From contig RQOU01000094.1 in NCBI GenBank assembly GCA_008373165.1, positions 1 through 52,545 of the forward strand: a DNA stretch of 52,545 nucleotides, given 5' to 3'. Below the pieces are notes generated by a model, which was given only the letters and a program-made list of their open reading frames with translations, ran no database searches and had not been told where the DNA came from. The first letter of the stretch is position 1, and every line of letters begins with the position of its first letter. Positions 15,391 to 23,944 of the stretch are shown here, one piece after another. Position numbers and translations under genes: made by a program. The DNA comes from SAR202 cluster bacterium. Its GTDB lineage: Bacteria; Chloroflexota; Dehalococcoidia; Lucifugimonadales; Lucifugimonadaceae.

Positions 15391-16614
15391 CTATCGTGCT
15401 TCTGAATTTGTCTGTTTTCGAGCTTGTGTTCTAGCTGACAATGAATATATATCGATAAACCCGGTTGCAGCTTCATGGTCAAATGAGTCTGTAGTCGAGT
15501 AAGTTGCCAGATCAAAATCGTAAAGTGAAAATGGTGAACGCCGCCCGACGACCGTGCATGAACCTTTGTGAAGGCGCAGACGAACATCACCTGTTGAGTA
15601 TTCATGTGCACTGTCCATAAATGCAGCTATGTTTGTACGGAGTTCTGTAAACCAGCGGCCGTCATAGACCATGTCAGAGTAAATAGTCGACAGATTTGCC
15701 TTTACTCTCTGTTGTTCACGCGACATGGTTGATGTTTCCAGTGCTTTTAGAGCAGTATGCAATACAACAGCAGCCGGTGTCTCATAAACTTCACGTGATT
15801 TGATTCCCACGAGACGATTCTCGATGTGGTCAATACGCCCGACACCGTGATTTCCAGCGATCCGGTTGATGTCCGCAATTAAATCTACACCAGACTTCAG
15901 TGACCCATTTATGGAAATGGGGACACCTTTTTCGAACCCGATAGAAATTTCTATTGGTTCTTCAGGAGTGTCGGATATTGGCTTGGTCCAAGAGAATGCG
16001 TCTTCAGGGGGCTCTAGCCAAGTGTCTTCGAGATCTTCGCCCTCTATTGCCTGCCCCCAAAGATTACGATCTATGGAATAGACGCGCTGGTCACTTCCTA
16101 CTTCGCGCAGTTCAAGTCCTGCCTTTTGTGCGTATAGTTTCTCCTCGTCACGAGTCATGCCCCATTCACGTGCAGGGGCGATTATTTTCAGAGGATCTGC
16201 GTGGGCTGCTAGAGTCATTATCCCGGCATCGAACCGGACCTGATCGTTTCCTTTTCCCGTGCAGCCATGTGCGACAGCAGAAGCCCCGACTTCGCGTGCG
16301 GCTTCGACTAGTTTTTTCGCCATTAATGGCCGACCCAACGCGGTAGAAAGGGCGTATACGCCTTCGTACATCGCCCCTGCTTTTAGTCCGGGGAACACAT
16401 ATTCGTTAACAAACTCGTCTCTAACATCCCAAATGAGAGATTGGATGGCACCAGCCTGTGCGGCGCGTTCTTCTACACCGACGATTTCGGGGCCTGCGCC
16501 AAGATCAACGGTGAGAGTTACAACGTCCATGTTGTAGTTTTCTTGGATCCATACTGTTGAGATTGTCGAGTCCATGCCACCGCTGTAAGCGAGGACACAC
16601 TTTTCTCTTGCCAT
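15391..16614 (-). CDS. argG: Argininosuccinate synthase
   Basis: ArgG joins citrulline and aspartate with ATP to form argininosuccinate. The 407-residue protein starts with the N-type ATP pyrophosphatase P-loop LAYSGGMDSTI at residues 7-17 (the family usually has SGGLDT, a mild variation). It continues with the HGCTGKGNDQVRFD segment near 113-126, APAREW near 145-150, YSIDRNLWG and the FEKGVP region. Length is typical for the bacterial class. It is followed by argH and preceded by argD on the same strand. No truncation or frameshift is seen. Confidence 0.97.
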   Translation of the reverse strand: MAREKCVLAYSGGMDSTISTVWIQENYNMDVVTLTVDLGAGPEIVGVEERAAQAGAIQSLIWDVRDEFVNEYVFPGLKAGAMYEGVYALSTALGRPLMAKKLVEAAREVGASAVAHGCTGKGNDQVRFDAGIMTLAAHADPLKIIAPAREWGMTRDEEKLYAQKAGLELREVGSDQRVYSIDRNLWGQAIEGEDLEDTWLEPPEDAFSWTKPISDTPEEPIEISIGFEKGVPISINGSLKSGVDLIADINRIAGNHGVGRIDHIENRLVGIKSREVYETPAAVVLHTALKALETSTMSREQQRVKANLSTIYSDMVYDGRWFTELRTNIAAFMDSAHEYSTGDVRLRLHKGSCTVVGRRSPFSLYDFDLATYSTTDSFDHEAATGFIDIYSLSARTQARKQTNSEAR

Positions 16615-16763
16615 ATCTGAGTTTGATTCCTTATATGTGAGGAGCCTGACGCTTCAATTGCGTCGCGATGTATTCAGACTATTCTCTCGCTTGTTGCAAG
16701 AGATGTCATCCCCAAGCCTTATCAAGGATGGTGGCTGTTCGTATCCGATATTGTGAGAGAAGT

Positions 16764-17966
16764 TTAGTTGTTTATATTTGTGAAAACTTTGTCCAATATG
16801 GCCACAGCCTCATCGATTTCTTCTCGCGTTACGTTGAGTGGCGGCATGAAACGAACCATATTGGGCCGGACGGCATTGATCAGTAAACCTTCTGGCAGTG
16901 CCGCTGTTACGGTTGCTCCTGCGATTTCTTCAGTCATTTGGATAGCTATTAACAATCCCATCCCTCTCACTTCTTCTATAAAGCTGTGCTTTTCTGCCAA
17001 TGCCGTCAGTTTGCCTTGAAAATAGGCACCGGTTTCAGTTGCTAATGCTGGAATGTCTTCATCTACGATCACTTTGGCTGCTGCAGATCCAGCAGCGGTA
17101 GTCAGAGCGTTACCACCAAAGGTTGAACCGTGATCACCTGGTTCTAATACCGAGCAAAACTCTTTTGTTGTGAATGCACCAAGTGGCGCACCAGACCCAA
17201 GTGCCTTCGCAAGTGTCATTACATCTGGTTCTACACCCGCGAATTGCTGGTATCCAAATAGAGTTCCTAGTCGGCCCATGCCAGTTTGAACCTCATCCAG
17301 CATGAAAAGAATGTTCTTGTCGTGGCAGAAGTCCATCACATCTTTTAGGTAGTTATCGGAAGGAACATTTACTCCACCTTCTCCTTGTACTGGCTCAAGT
17401 AAAACAGCACAAGTTTGTCCTTCTTTGTAAGAGTCTTTAATTGCTTGGATGTCGTTGTATGGGACATTTACGAAACCTGGCATCAATGGTCGCCAGTTAT
17501 CTTGATAGTGTGGCTGACCGGTTGCTGCCATCATGGCTTGAGTGCGCCCATGGAATGAGTCCAGAGTTGTGATGATTTCATATGCGCCATCTAATTTGAT
17601 CTTGCCCCATTTTCTAGCAACTTTACAGGCACCTTCGTTGGCCTCTGCACCAGAGTTGCAAAAGAAAACTCTATCGATGTCAGAATTGTCCACAATTATT
17701 TTTGCGAGTGGTAGTTGTGGGGTCGTATAGAACAAGTTTGACATCTGTAAGATTTTGCCCGCTTGATCACGAATCGCATCAGTGACTGCAGGGTGGCTGT
17801 GCCCGAGGTTGAGTACCGCCCACCCTGCTGTGAAGTCTAGATAGCTGTTACCGTCATTATCAAACACTCTGGTACCTTCGCCACGTACCAGCACAGGAGG
17901 CATGCGATTTACTACTTGCATGTAGTATTTTGATTCGAGATTTTTGTATTCAGCCGAGCTAGTCAT
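16764..17966 (-). CDS. argD: Acetylornithine aminotransferase
   Basis: This PLP-dependent class-III aminotransferase converts N-acetylglutamate semialdehyde to N-acetylornithine with glutamate as amino donor. It may also serve lysine synthesis as succinyldiaminopimelate aminotransferase. The 400-residue sequence has GWAVLNLGHSHP, NSGAEANEGA near 104-113, FHGRTQAMMAATG near 138-150, EPVQGEGG, LDEVQTGMGR with PLP-binding Asp224, and TLAKALGSGAP with Schiff-base Lys254. The family is close to ornithine and GABA aminotransferases, but placement within an arg gene run supports ArgD. Confidence 0.95.
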   Translation of the reverse strand: MTSSAEYKNLESKYYMQVVNRMPPVLVRGEGTRVFDNDGNSYLDFTAGWAVLNLGHSHPAVTDAIRDQAGKILQMSNLFYTTPQLPLAKIIVDNSDIDRVFFCNSGAEANEGACKVARKWGKIKLDGAYEIITTLDSFHGRTQAMMAATGQPHYQDNWRPLMPGFVNVPYNDIQAIKDSYKEGQTCAVLLEPVQGEGGVNVPSDNYLKDVMDFCHDKNILFMLDEVQTGMGRLGTLFGYQQFAGVEPDVMTLAKALGSGAPLGAFTTKEFCSVLEPGDHGSTFGGNALTTAAGSAAAKVIVDEDIPALATETGAYFQGKLTALAEKHSFIEEVRGMGLLIAIQMTEEIAGATVTAALPEGLLINAVRPNMVRFMPPLNVTREEIDEAVAILDKVFTNINN

Positions 17967-18147
17967 GTTTGTTCTCCCTGAGAGCCTTCGACGATAGGCG
18001 GTAGCCCTAGTATTCTCGATTAGTTGCGCTTTTGCTCAGAATACTTTGTACTTGATACCTTGATCTGATGAATCTGAGCCGAAAAAGGTCGATAGAGAGA
18101 GAACTATACCGTAGGCGTGATCTACTTGACGACCGTTAAAATGGTAA

Positions 18148-18723
18148 TTAGTCCTTCCGGCCCGGTTTCCACCCGCGCGTTACGGCCTTCGCAAATAAAA
18201 CTGCAGCAAGCATTGATGATGCGACCATAGCAGGCCATTGATAGCCAAAGGGTATCGCTAGTAGCAATATAACGATCAGGCCTGTCAGTGCGCCGTGAGC
18301 GCTACTCTTGACCCACGCGATCATCAATATACCTGCGACTATTCCCGTAATACCTGCCAATGGCATCAGTCCTAGGACTACACCCGCTCCAGTGGCAAGT
18401 CCTGCGCCACCTTTGAATCGATTGAATATTGGATACCAGTGTCCAATTACCGCTGCTGCACCTGCGATTATCCAAAGATCTTGAGGCGCACCCATCATAT
18501 TCGCTATAAATACCGGTAACGCACCTTTTAGTCCATCTGCAAGAAATACTGCTGCACCTATTCGTTTATCGATTTTTCGAAAAACGTTTGCAGCGCCCGG
18601 GTTACCTGTACCGACTTCGAACAAATCGATACCAGATCGCATTGTGAACAACCGTGCAAACGGAATCGAGCCAAGCAAATAGCCAACAACCAGCATCACA
18701 ATTACGTGGCTGCTCGTATCCAT
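18148..18723 (-). CDS. plsY: Acyl-phosphate:glycerol-3-phosphate acyltransferase
   Basis: PlsY transfers an acyl group from acyl-phosphate to glycerol 3-phosphate, giving lysophosphatidate at the cytoplasmic membrane. The 191-residue protein has about five membrane helices. It carries the three conserved cytosolic motifs: GSIPFARL near 18-25, the G-x-GNPGAANVFR stretch near 38-50, and GHWYPIFNRFKGGAGLAT near 93-110. AAAGGAC precedes the ATG. It sits 36 bp after argB inside the arginine gene run, an unexpected place that makes it likely to be cotranscribed with argJB. It could use acyl-phosphate made by the FakA/DegV pair at 9166-11754, and PlsC at 45567-46271 could perform the next step. Confidence 0.95.
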   Translation of the reverse strand: MDTSSHVIVMLVVGYLLGSIPFARLFTMRSGIDLFEVGTGNPGAANVFRKIDKRIGAAVFLADGLKGALPVFIANMMGAPQDLWIIAGAAAVIGHWYPIFNRFKGGAGLATGAGVVLGLMPLAGITGIVAGILMIAWVKSSAHGALTGLIVILLLAIPFGYQWPAMVASSMLAAVLFAKAVTRGWKPGRKD

Positions 18724-18759
18724 CTTTTGTCCTTTATTTGGTCTGTTATGAGTAGGCAG

Positions 18760-19566
18760 TCAGATGATTCTTGTGCCAATATCCTCGCCTTCAACGCAGG
18801 CTAACAGTGCCCCTGAAATCCGACCATCTATGATGTGCCCTGATCCAACAACAGACACTGCGTCGACGCAGGCTTGGATTTTGGGAATCATTCCTCCTGC
18901 AGCGATCCCGCCGGCGATTAGGTCCATTGCCTGCCCTTTAGTCATTCGGGGTATCAGGCGCCTTCTGGCATCCAGAACGCCTTCTACGTCGGTCTGGAAT
19001 ATCAGTTGATTAGCCTGAACGGCTTTAGCAATGTGTCCTGCCGACGTATCGGCGTTGATATTCAATATTCCATCTTCATTGATGTTTGATGGGTAGAGAT
19101 TTAGTGCTGTGGGAGCAATTACAGGAATATAGCCAGCATTAATGAGAGCTTCTATTGGGGCTGGATTTGCTTTGACGATTTTTCCTACATATCCGAGATC
19201 TGGGTTAAGCACTTCTGCTTCTAGCAATCCATCTGACACCCCGGAAATGCCGACAGCGTTTGCCCCTGCTGATTGAAATTCAGCAACCAGTTGAGAGTTT
19301 ACGAGTCCAGCCAGGACAGCTATAGCAACATCAAGAGTCGCTTTGTCGGTGCGTCTTAGTCCATCAATGAATTCTGGTTGTATTCCTTGCTTGGCGACCC
19401 AGTCAGTTATCACTTTTCCACCGCCATGCACCACCACTGGTTTTATACCGCGTTTCCATAAGGCGGCGATATCAGGAATAGTACTGTCGCCCTCACCAAG
19501 GGTACTGCCACCGACTTTTATGACGATTGTTTTATTTTCCAAGACGCGTGGTATTGCGGTGTTCAT
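18760..19566 (-). CDS. argB: Acetylglutamate kinase
   Basis: ArgB phosphorylates N-acetylglutamate with ATP, the second step of arginine synthesis and often the feedback-controlled one. The 268-residue amino-acid-kinase fold protein shows VIKVGGSTLGEG at 16-27 with the catalytic Lys, VVHGGGKVITDW near 46-57, the substrate-binding GLRRTDK segment, GISGVSDG near 108-115, and NINADTSAGHIAKA in the ATP domain. It lacks the extra N-terminal helix expected of arginine-inhibited hexameric forms, so it may be an arginine-insensitive type; this is inference from length. It lies 102 bp downstream of argJ. Confidence 0.95.
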   Translation of the reverse strand: MNTAIPRVLENKTIVIKVGGSTLGEGDSTIPDIAALWKRGIKPVVVHGGGKVITDWVAKQGIQPEFIDGLRRTDKATLDVAIAVLAGLVNSQLVAEFQSAGANAVGISGVSDGLLEAEVLNPDLGYVGKIVKANPAPIEALINAGYIPVIAPTALNLYPSNINEDGILNINADTSAGHIAKAVQANQLIFQTDVEGVLDARRRLIPRMTKGQAMDLIAGGIAAGGMIPKIQACVDAVSVVGSGHIIDGRISGALLACVEGEDIGTRII

Positions 19567-19668
19567 ACGAATACCACCATATTTTTAGAAAAGTACAAGT
19601 AATTTGGGTTAATGAGCAACAGTCCGACCCTTTGATGGCCTATCACTGAAATAGCCTTTTGTTGAGGA

Positions 19669-20889
19669 CTATGTTGTGTATGCCGAGTTGAACACGACAT
19701 ATTCTTCGGTAAGATCGCAGCCCCATGCTTGTCCTGATCCCTTGCCAACGTTGAGATTAACTCGAAGCCTCACCTCATCGTCTCCAAGGGCGCTCACCAC
19801 GCTTTGGACGTTATAAGAAATTCCCTTGCCATCGGCTACTATCTGTATGTCATTTACGTAGCAGTTGATCTTTGATTCATCCAAGTTAATTCCTGATTTA
19901 CCCACCGCCATGAAAATACGTCCCCAATTAGGGTCTCGGCCATAGACTGCCGTTTTCACTAGAAGCGAAGCTGCACACGCTCTTGAAGCTTTAAGAGCAT
20001 CGTCATCGGAGTGTGCTCCATCAACTGTCACTTCGATAAGTTTGGTAGCACCTTCTCCATCACGCGCTATTTCAATGGCGAGGTGTTTACATACTGCGAG
20101 TACGGCCTGTGCAAACGCATCAGAGGCATCATTACCGCCCTTCAGTAAAGCTCCTTCCGCGGCGCCGTTGGCCATGAGTATCACGGTGTCATTAGTGCTT
20201 TGATCGCCATCAACATCGATTTGATTGAAAGATAGTTTTACGGCGTTCGATAGAGTTTCTTGTAAGAATGCCGGGTCAACATTCGCATCGGTTGTGGTAA
20301 ATGCGAGCATGGTCGCCATATTCGGGTGGATCATTCCTGATCCTTTAGATACACCGCCAACAGTGTGGGTTATGCCATCAACTTCGAAAGAAACAGCGAT
20401 TTCCTTTGATCTTTTATCAGTAGTCAATATTGCTTTCGCAAATTCGCCGCCACCATCTTCAGTTACGTTTATTTTTGGGATGTATTCACGCATCAGGGCC
20501 ATTGGTAGTTCTACCCCGATTACTCCTGTCGACGCGACCAGTGTTTCCTCCGACGTCGTACCCAGATGCAAGGCAGCTATATCTGTTGTTTCTTTTGCAT
20601 CTACAAGGCCCTGGTCACCTACTGCGCAGTTCGCACAACCACTGTTCGCTACTACTGCCTTTACTTTTTTGCTAATACCCACGCGGTCTCTTGTGAGGCT
20701 GGCGGATGGAGAGATGATGCTGTTTTGGGTGAATGTACCCGCTACATTGCATGGTTTATCTGACACCAGTAAACCGATGTCGCGTTTGTCGGTGCCTGGA
20801 GTTTTAATTCCGGCAAAAACTGCTCCGGCGGAAAAGCCTTTAGCTGAAGTGACTGTACCGTTGGGTACTGACGCAATTTGAATTGTCAT
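19669..20889 (-). CDS. argJ: Glutamate N-acetyltransferase / amino-acid acetyltransferase (ornithine acetyltransferase)
   Basis: ArgJ recycles the acetyl group from N-acetylornithine to glutamate, and bifunctional forms also use acetyl-CoA. The 406-residue precursor has the autocleavage region KGSGMIHPNMATML, with nucleophile Thr193 as the first residue of the beta chain. Other family motifs are VVANSGCANC near 79-88, LVASTGVIG near 117-125, NQIDVDGDQSTNDTV, and GRDPNWGRI near 310-318. No separate argA is seen in the window, so a bifunctional ArgJ would suit this gene set. It is the first gene of the minus-strand arginine run, with a 397-bp upstream region. Confidence 0.96.
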   Translation of the reverse strand: MTIQIASVPNGTVTSAKGFSAGAVFAGIKTPGTDKRDIGLLVSDKPCNVAGTFTQNSIISPSASLTRDRVGISKKVKAVVANSGCANCAVGDQGLVDAKETTDIAALHLGTTSEETLVASTGVIGVELPMALMREYIPKINVTEDGGGEFAKAILTTDKRSKEIAVSFEVDGITHTVGGVSKGSGMIHPNMATMLAFTTTDANVDPAFLQETLSNAVKLSFNQIDVDGDQSTNDTVILMANGAAEGALLKGGNDASDAFAQAVLAVCKHLAIEIARDGEGATKLIEVTVDGAHSDDDALKASRACAASLLVKTAVYGRDPNWGRIFMAVGKSGINLDESKINCYVNDIQIVADGKGISYNVQSVVSALGDDEVRLRVNLNVGKGSGQAWGCDLTEEYVVFNSAYTT

Positions 20890-21286
20890 GGCTATTAAAC
20901 GTGAATTGCCCGGCTAGGCATGTATTTAAGTTGAATTAAGTTTCCATAGCGATCTAAAAAATAAACACCACGCAGTTGGGTAATTCAGTCGGTTGGTAAC
21001 CGTGTTGCCAGTGTCCCAAAATGAGTAGTGCCGCAGTTCAAATCACGTTCAAAGTATATCAGTAGGCGTGTCTAGCATATCGATACAATGTTATTTGTGA
21101 GTGCCCATTGTGTGACCATATGGATGGTGATTGGTTCAGTGTTTACTGTATTTGAGTTATGACATTTCGTTCATCAATGATGGAGATAAATTAATACGGT
21201 ACCTATCGACACAATTGTTGGGTGCTTCTAAGCTTGGAAGTAGAGTTTTGACTTTGGAGATATCTACACCGATGGTCTGAGGGGAC
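20890..21286. other. 397-bp intergenic region between divergent argJ and the TrxR-like gene
   Basis: No protein gene is seen here. A direct repeat TTAAGTT-GAA-TTAAGTT at 20926-20942, 37 bp upstream of the argJ start, could be part of an operator. At 20976-21050 the plus strand recalls a tRNA: a D-loop-like TTCAGTCGGTTGGTAA and a T-loop-like GCAGTTCAAATC lie about 50 bases apart. No acceptor stem can be paired, the T stem is broken, and no convincing anticodon stem forms, so it is at best a decayed tRNA remnant. A purine-rich GAGGGG lies just before the 21287 start. No T-box or known riboswitch was recognised. Confidence 0.4.
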
Positions 21287-22291
21287 ATGAGCGATATTAA
21301 GCAGGTTGACGTATTGATTGCTGGGCAGGGCGCAGCGGCATTTGCAGCTGGCCTGTATGCAGCTCGTTATCAAATGAGCATTTTGATAGTCGGAGAATTG
21401 TTTGGTGGAGAGACTGCTATAGGTGGGTTGATCGAGAATTATCCCGGGCAGCCTGACATCGATGGTTTTGATCTTATGATGAAATTCAAAGATCAGGTGG
21501 ATAAGCTCGACACTCCAATCGCATACTCCAACTTAGAATCCGTGACAAATAATGGTGATGTGTTTAGAGCTGTTTTAGGCGATGGAACAGAAATTGATGC
21601 ACTGTCAATTATTTTGGCTGTAGGTCGTGAACGCAGGACACTTGATCTTCCAAACGAGGCCGAATGGACCGGTAACGGCGTTTCTTATTGCTCAACTTGT
21701 GATGCTCCTTTGTATCGCAATAAAGAGGCCGCCGCGGTTGTAGGCGGAGGTAATGCAGCAGTAGAAGGAGCGATCCTTTTAGCTAAGTATGCTCGCACGG
21801 TATATCTGATATACCGCAGAGATAAGTTAACGCGTCCCGAGCCGATTTTACTAAAGGTTTTGGAGCAGACTGATAATGTGAAGGTCCTCTACAGTACCGA
21901 GGTAACTGAGTTATTGGGTTCTGATGAAACCGGCCTGACTGGGATTAGTATCAGCAAGCAATGGGAAGGTCAGAACCAACTGTCTATTGATGGACTATTC
22001 GTTGAGGCTGGTGCGGATCCTCGCTTGGAGATTCCAGAACAACTTGGGTTAGATATTAATTCTGAGACTGGTGAAGTCCATGTAGATAAAAACCAACGGA
22101 CTTCAGTCGAAGGCATATATGCAGCTGGTGATTTGACTGATGGCACAGAACTCAAACAGACGATCACAGCCGCGTCTCAGGGGGCTATTGCTGCTCTTTC
22201 TTCTTATCAACACACCATGGAAGTAAAAGCCAAACGGCAGGATGCCGGTATTTCCGAAGCTGCAGTCGTATCTGCTTCTTCAGGGGACTAG
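21287..22291 (+). CDS. Thioredoxin reductase-like FAD/NAD(P) disulfide oxidoreductase
   Basis: The 334-residue flavoprotein follows the low-molecular-weight thioredoxin reductase plan. The FAD Rossmann motif AGQGAAAFAAG lies near residues 12-22 (family: GSGPAG). The redox-active CSTC is at about 138-141 and the NADPH-domain GGGNAAVEGA near 153-162. YRRDKLTR follows in place of the HRRDxxRA motif, and a C-terminal GIYAAGDLTD binds FAD. Retained Arg-Arg suggests NADPH use. It could reduce thioredoxin or, as in some relatives, another partner; no thioredoxin gene is adjacent. A Trm112-like gene follows after 10 bp, so the two are likely cotranscribed. GAGGGG precedes the ATG. Confidence 0.88.
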   Translation: MSDIKQVDVLIAGQGAAAFAAGLYAARYQMSILIVGELFGGETAIGGLIENYPGQPDIDGFDLMMKFKDQVDKLDTPIAYSNLESVTNNGDVFRAVLGDGTEIDALSIILAVGRERRTLDLPNEAEWTGNGVSYCSTCDAPLYRNKEAAAVVGGGNAAVEGAILLAKYARTVYLIYRRDKLTRPEPILLKVLEQTDNVKVLYSTEVTELLGSDETGLTGISISKQWEGQNQLSIDGLFVEAGADPRLEIPEQLGLDINSETGEVHVDKNQRTSVEGIYAAGDLTDGTELKQTITAASQGAIAALSSYQHTMEVKAKRQDAGISEAAVVSASSGD

Positions 22292-22301
22292 GTCGATATC
22301 A

Positions 22302-22490
22302 ATGAAGGAAAAATTGATAGAGATACTGGTCTGTCCGACCTCTAAATCATCATTAAAGCTTGTCGTAGAAAAACGTGAAGGTGATGATGTTATTGAAGGC
22401 TCCTTAGTTTGTTCTGTCTGCAACCACGCGTTTGGAATAAGTGAGGGTGTGCCAAACTTACTACCCTGGGATGGGTGTACAGGATCGTGA
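22302..22490 (+). CDS. Trm112/UPF0434 (YcaR-like) small zinc-ribbon-type protein
   Basis: I use the internal ATG at 22302 (62 residues) rather than the ORF-track start at 22242, because the family N-terminus KEKLIEILVCP begins there and the overlap with the upstream gene disappears. The protein shows ILVCP with Cys11, LVCSVC with Cys37 and Cys40, and GVPNLLP, the typical YcaR/Trm112 ending. Only one Cys is present in the first knuckle (CPTSK instead of CPxCK), so full zinc binding is uncertain. In bacteria these small proteins are thought to act as partners or stabilisers of methyltransferases or other enzymes. It is probably translated from the same message as the TrxR-like gene. Confidence 0.8.
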   Translation: MKEKLIEILVCPTSKSSLKLVVEKREGDDVIEGSLVCSVCNHAFGISEGVPNLLPWDGCTGS

Positions 22491-22517
22491 TTGCCTGATT
22501 ATCTACTGCGTAGAGTC

Positions 22518-23825
22518 TTACTCTGCCTCGGCTGATTTAGACAAAATATCCCCAGCGATCAGAAAACACCCTGCATGAAATCCTATAACGCTTAACCCTG
22601 TACCCTGCGCGATATAGCCAGCGGCGTACAAATGCGGGATATCCACCGATTCAAATGTGGCTTGGTCTACAACCATCTGATTTAACTGGAATCTGAAGTT
22701 ATCTCTTTTTTTGTGGAAAGTTAAATCACCGAATGAACTAAGTAATCCGTAATCGGGATCTCCTCCTATTTCCACGATGGCATGATCTGCTTGAACCACA
22801 ATAGATCCTTCAGGAGTGGCGATATTTACCAGGCCATCTCTCTCAAAAGACGTCACTTTTGAACTGTATAGCAGGCCCATACGTTCTTGTTCACTCGTAA
22901 GAATTTCTGCCCAACGTTGATAATAGGGTAGGTATTGTGAAGCACTAATTAGATTGAGATGTGAGCTGGCTTCTTGCCTCATAACGTAGACGACTGAACG
23001 CCCACTGTCATGTAATTCTTGGGCAGCCCAATCGGCGGATCTGCCTCCCCCAATTACAACTACACGCTCCCCTGGGTAATCATCCGGGTGGGTATAAGCA
23101 GATGAAATATATTCGTGTTGAATGCCTTTTACGTTGAGTTTTCTAACAGCGGATCTGGGACCTACGGCAAAAACCAAATGATTGCATGAATATTGTTTTG
23201 TCCTACCGGTCGATTGTTCGACTGAATCAACGATAAAAGCTTTCCTAGACTTTTCAAGTGCGGGTGAGATCTTGGTTATTTTTACTCCTGTGCGGATGTG
23301 ATTTTCCAGATTCAGTTTTCGCGTAAAAGCTTTGTAGTAGTCGATAAGATCGTCCCGATGGGCAAGATCGTCTAGATCTCGAGCACGTCCAGTTTCTTGA
23401 TAGAACTTTCCAATAGGGTAATGGGCCAGTTCCATCCAATGTGCTGGTCCAAGTGTCATCTGTTCACGGGGCACATTGTTCCAGAGACCACCGGGACTAT
23501 CGGTGGTCAGCATCAACCAGTCGGTACGAGCACGTTTTGTGAACTCCAGGGTCCATTTATCAGGTGGCAATGCTTCCTGGGTAGGGTGGTGACGCATACG
23601 AAAAAACTCTATCGGACGGTGACCGTTATCTAGGAGTGCATGCATGTCTAAGGCAAGCGGGTTGTTTTCGTATTGTTTTGCTAAGCGCTGAACTTCACTT
23701 GACGGAAATTTGTAATCACCTTTAAATATTGGGTGCCAGCCTTCGAGTGTCGCGGCTACACCTAATCCTCCGGGACCTCCGCCCACTATGATCACGTTGT
23801 GGTGTTTTATGTGATCATTTTTCAA
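22518..23825 (-). CDS. OSGIN-like FAD-dependent oxidoreductase
   Basis: The 435-residue protein has two dinucleotide-binding motifs, VGGGPGGLG near residues 14-22 for FAD and VIGGGRSADWAA near 251-262 for NAD(P). The layout is that of flavin monooxygenases and related pyridine-nucleotide oxidoreductases. The N-terminal region (EGWHPIFKG, spaced to LAL-x-MHALLDNG) and the GGLWNNVP segment recall the OSGIN group, named after human oxidative stress-induced growth inhibitors. The true substrate is not known; N- or S-oxygenation is possible. It is convergent with the Trm112-like gene, 27 bp apart. SAR202 genomes are known for expanded flavin monooxygenase families, which fits but does not prove such a source. 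Confidence 0.75.
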   Translation of the reverse strand: MKNDHIKHHNVIIVGGGPGGLGVAATLEGWHPIFKGDYKFPSSEVQRLAKQYENNPLALDMHALLDNGHRPIEFFRMRHHPTQEALPPDKWTLEFTKRARTDWLMLTTDSPGGLWNNVPREQMTLGPAHWMELAHYPIGKFYQETGRARDLDDLAHRDDLIDYYKAFTRKLNLENHIRTGVKITKISPALEKSRKAFIVDSVEQSTGRTKQYSCNHLVFAVGPRSAVRKLNVKGIQHEYISSAYTHPDDYPGERVVVIGGGRSADWAAQELHDSGRSVVYVMRQEASSHLNLISASQYLPYYQRWAEILTSEQERMGLLYSSKVTSFERDGLVNIATPEGSIVVQADHAIVEIGGDPDYGLLSSFGDLTFHKKRDNFRFQLNQMVVDQATFESVDIPHLYAAGYIAQGTGLSVIGFHAGCFLIAGDILSKSAEAE

Positions 23826-23944
23826 GACATTTGTGTTCCGATTATTGAAATAAACGACGTTGGCTTTTCGGATAAGTAAATCCGCGCAGCATTAGTTGGG
23901 GCTTATGAGTTTTAAGGTCGGATAGTTCACGCGTGCTGTTGTAT

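Noticed and set aside
20976-21050. A functional tRNA in the argJ upstream gap
   Set aside because: D-loop- and T-loop-like blocks exist, but no seven-base acceptor stem, no T stem and no regular anticodon stem can be formed.
22242-22301. Extended N-terminus of the Trm112-like protein
   Set aside because: The added 20 residues overlap the TrxR-like gene and have no family counterpart; the internal ATG matches the family start.
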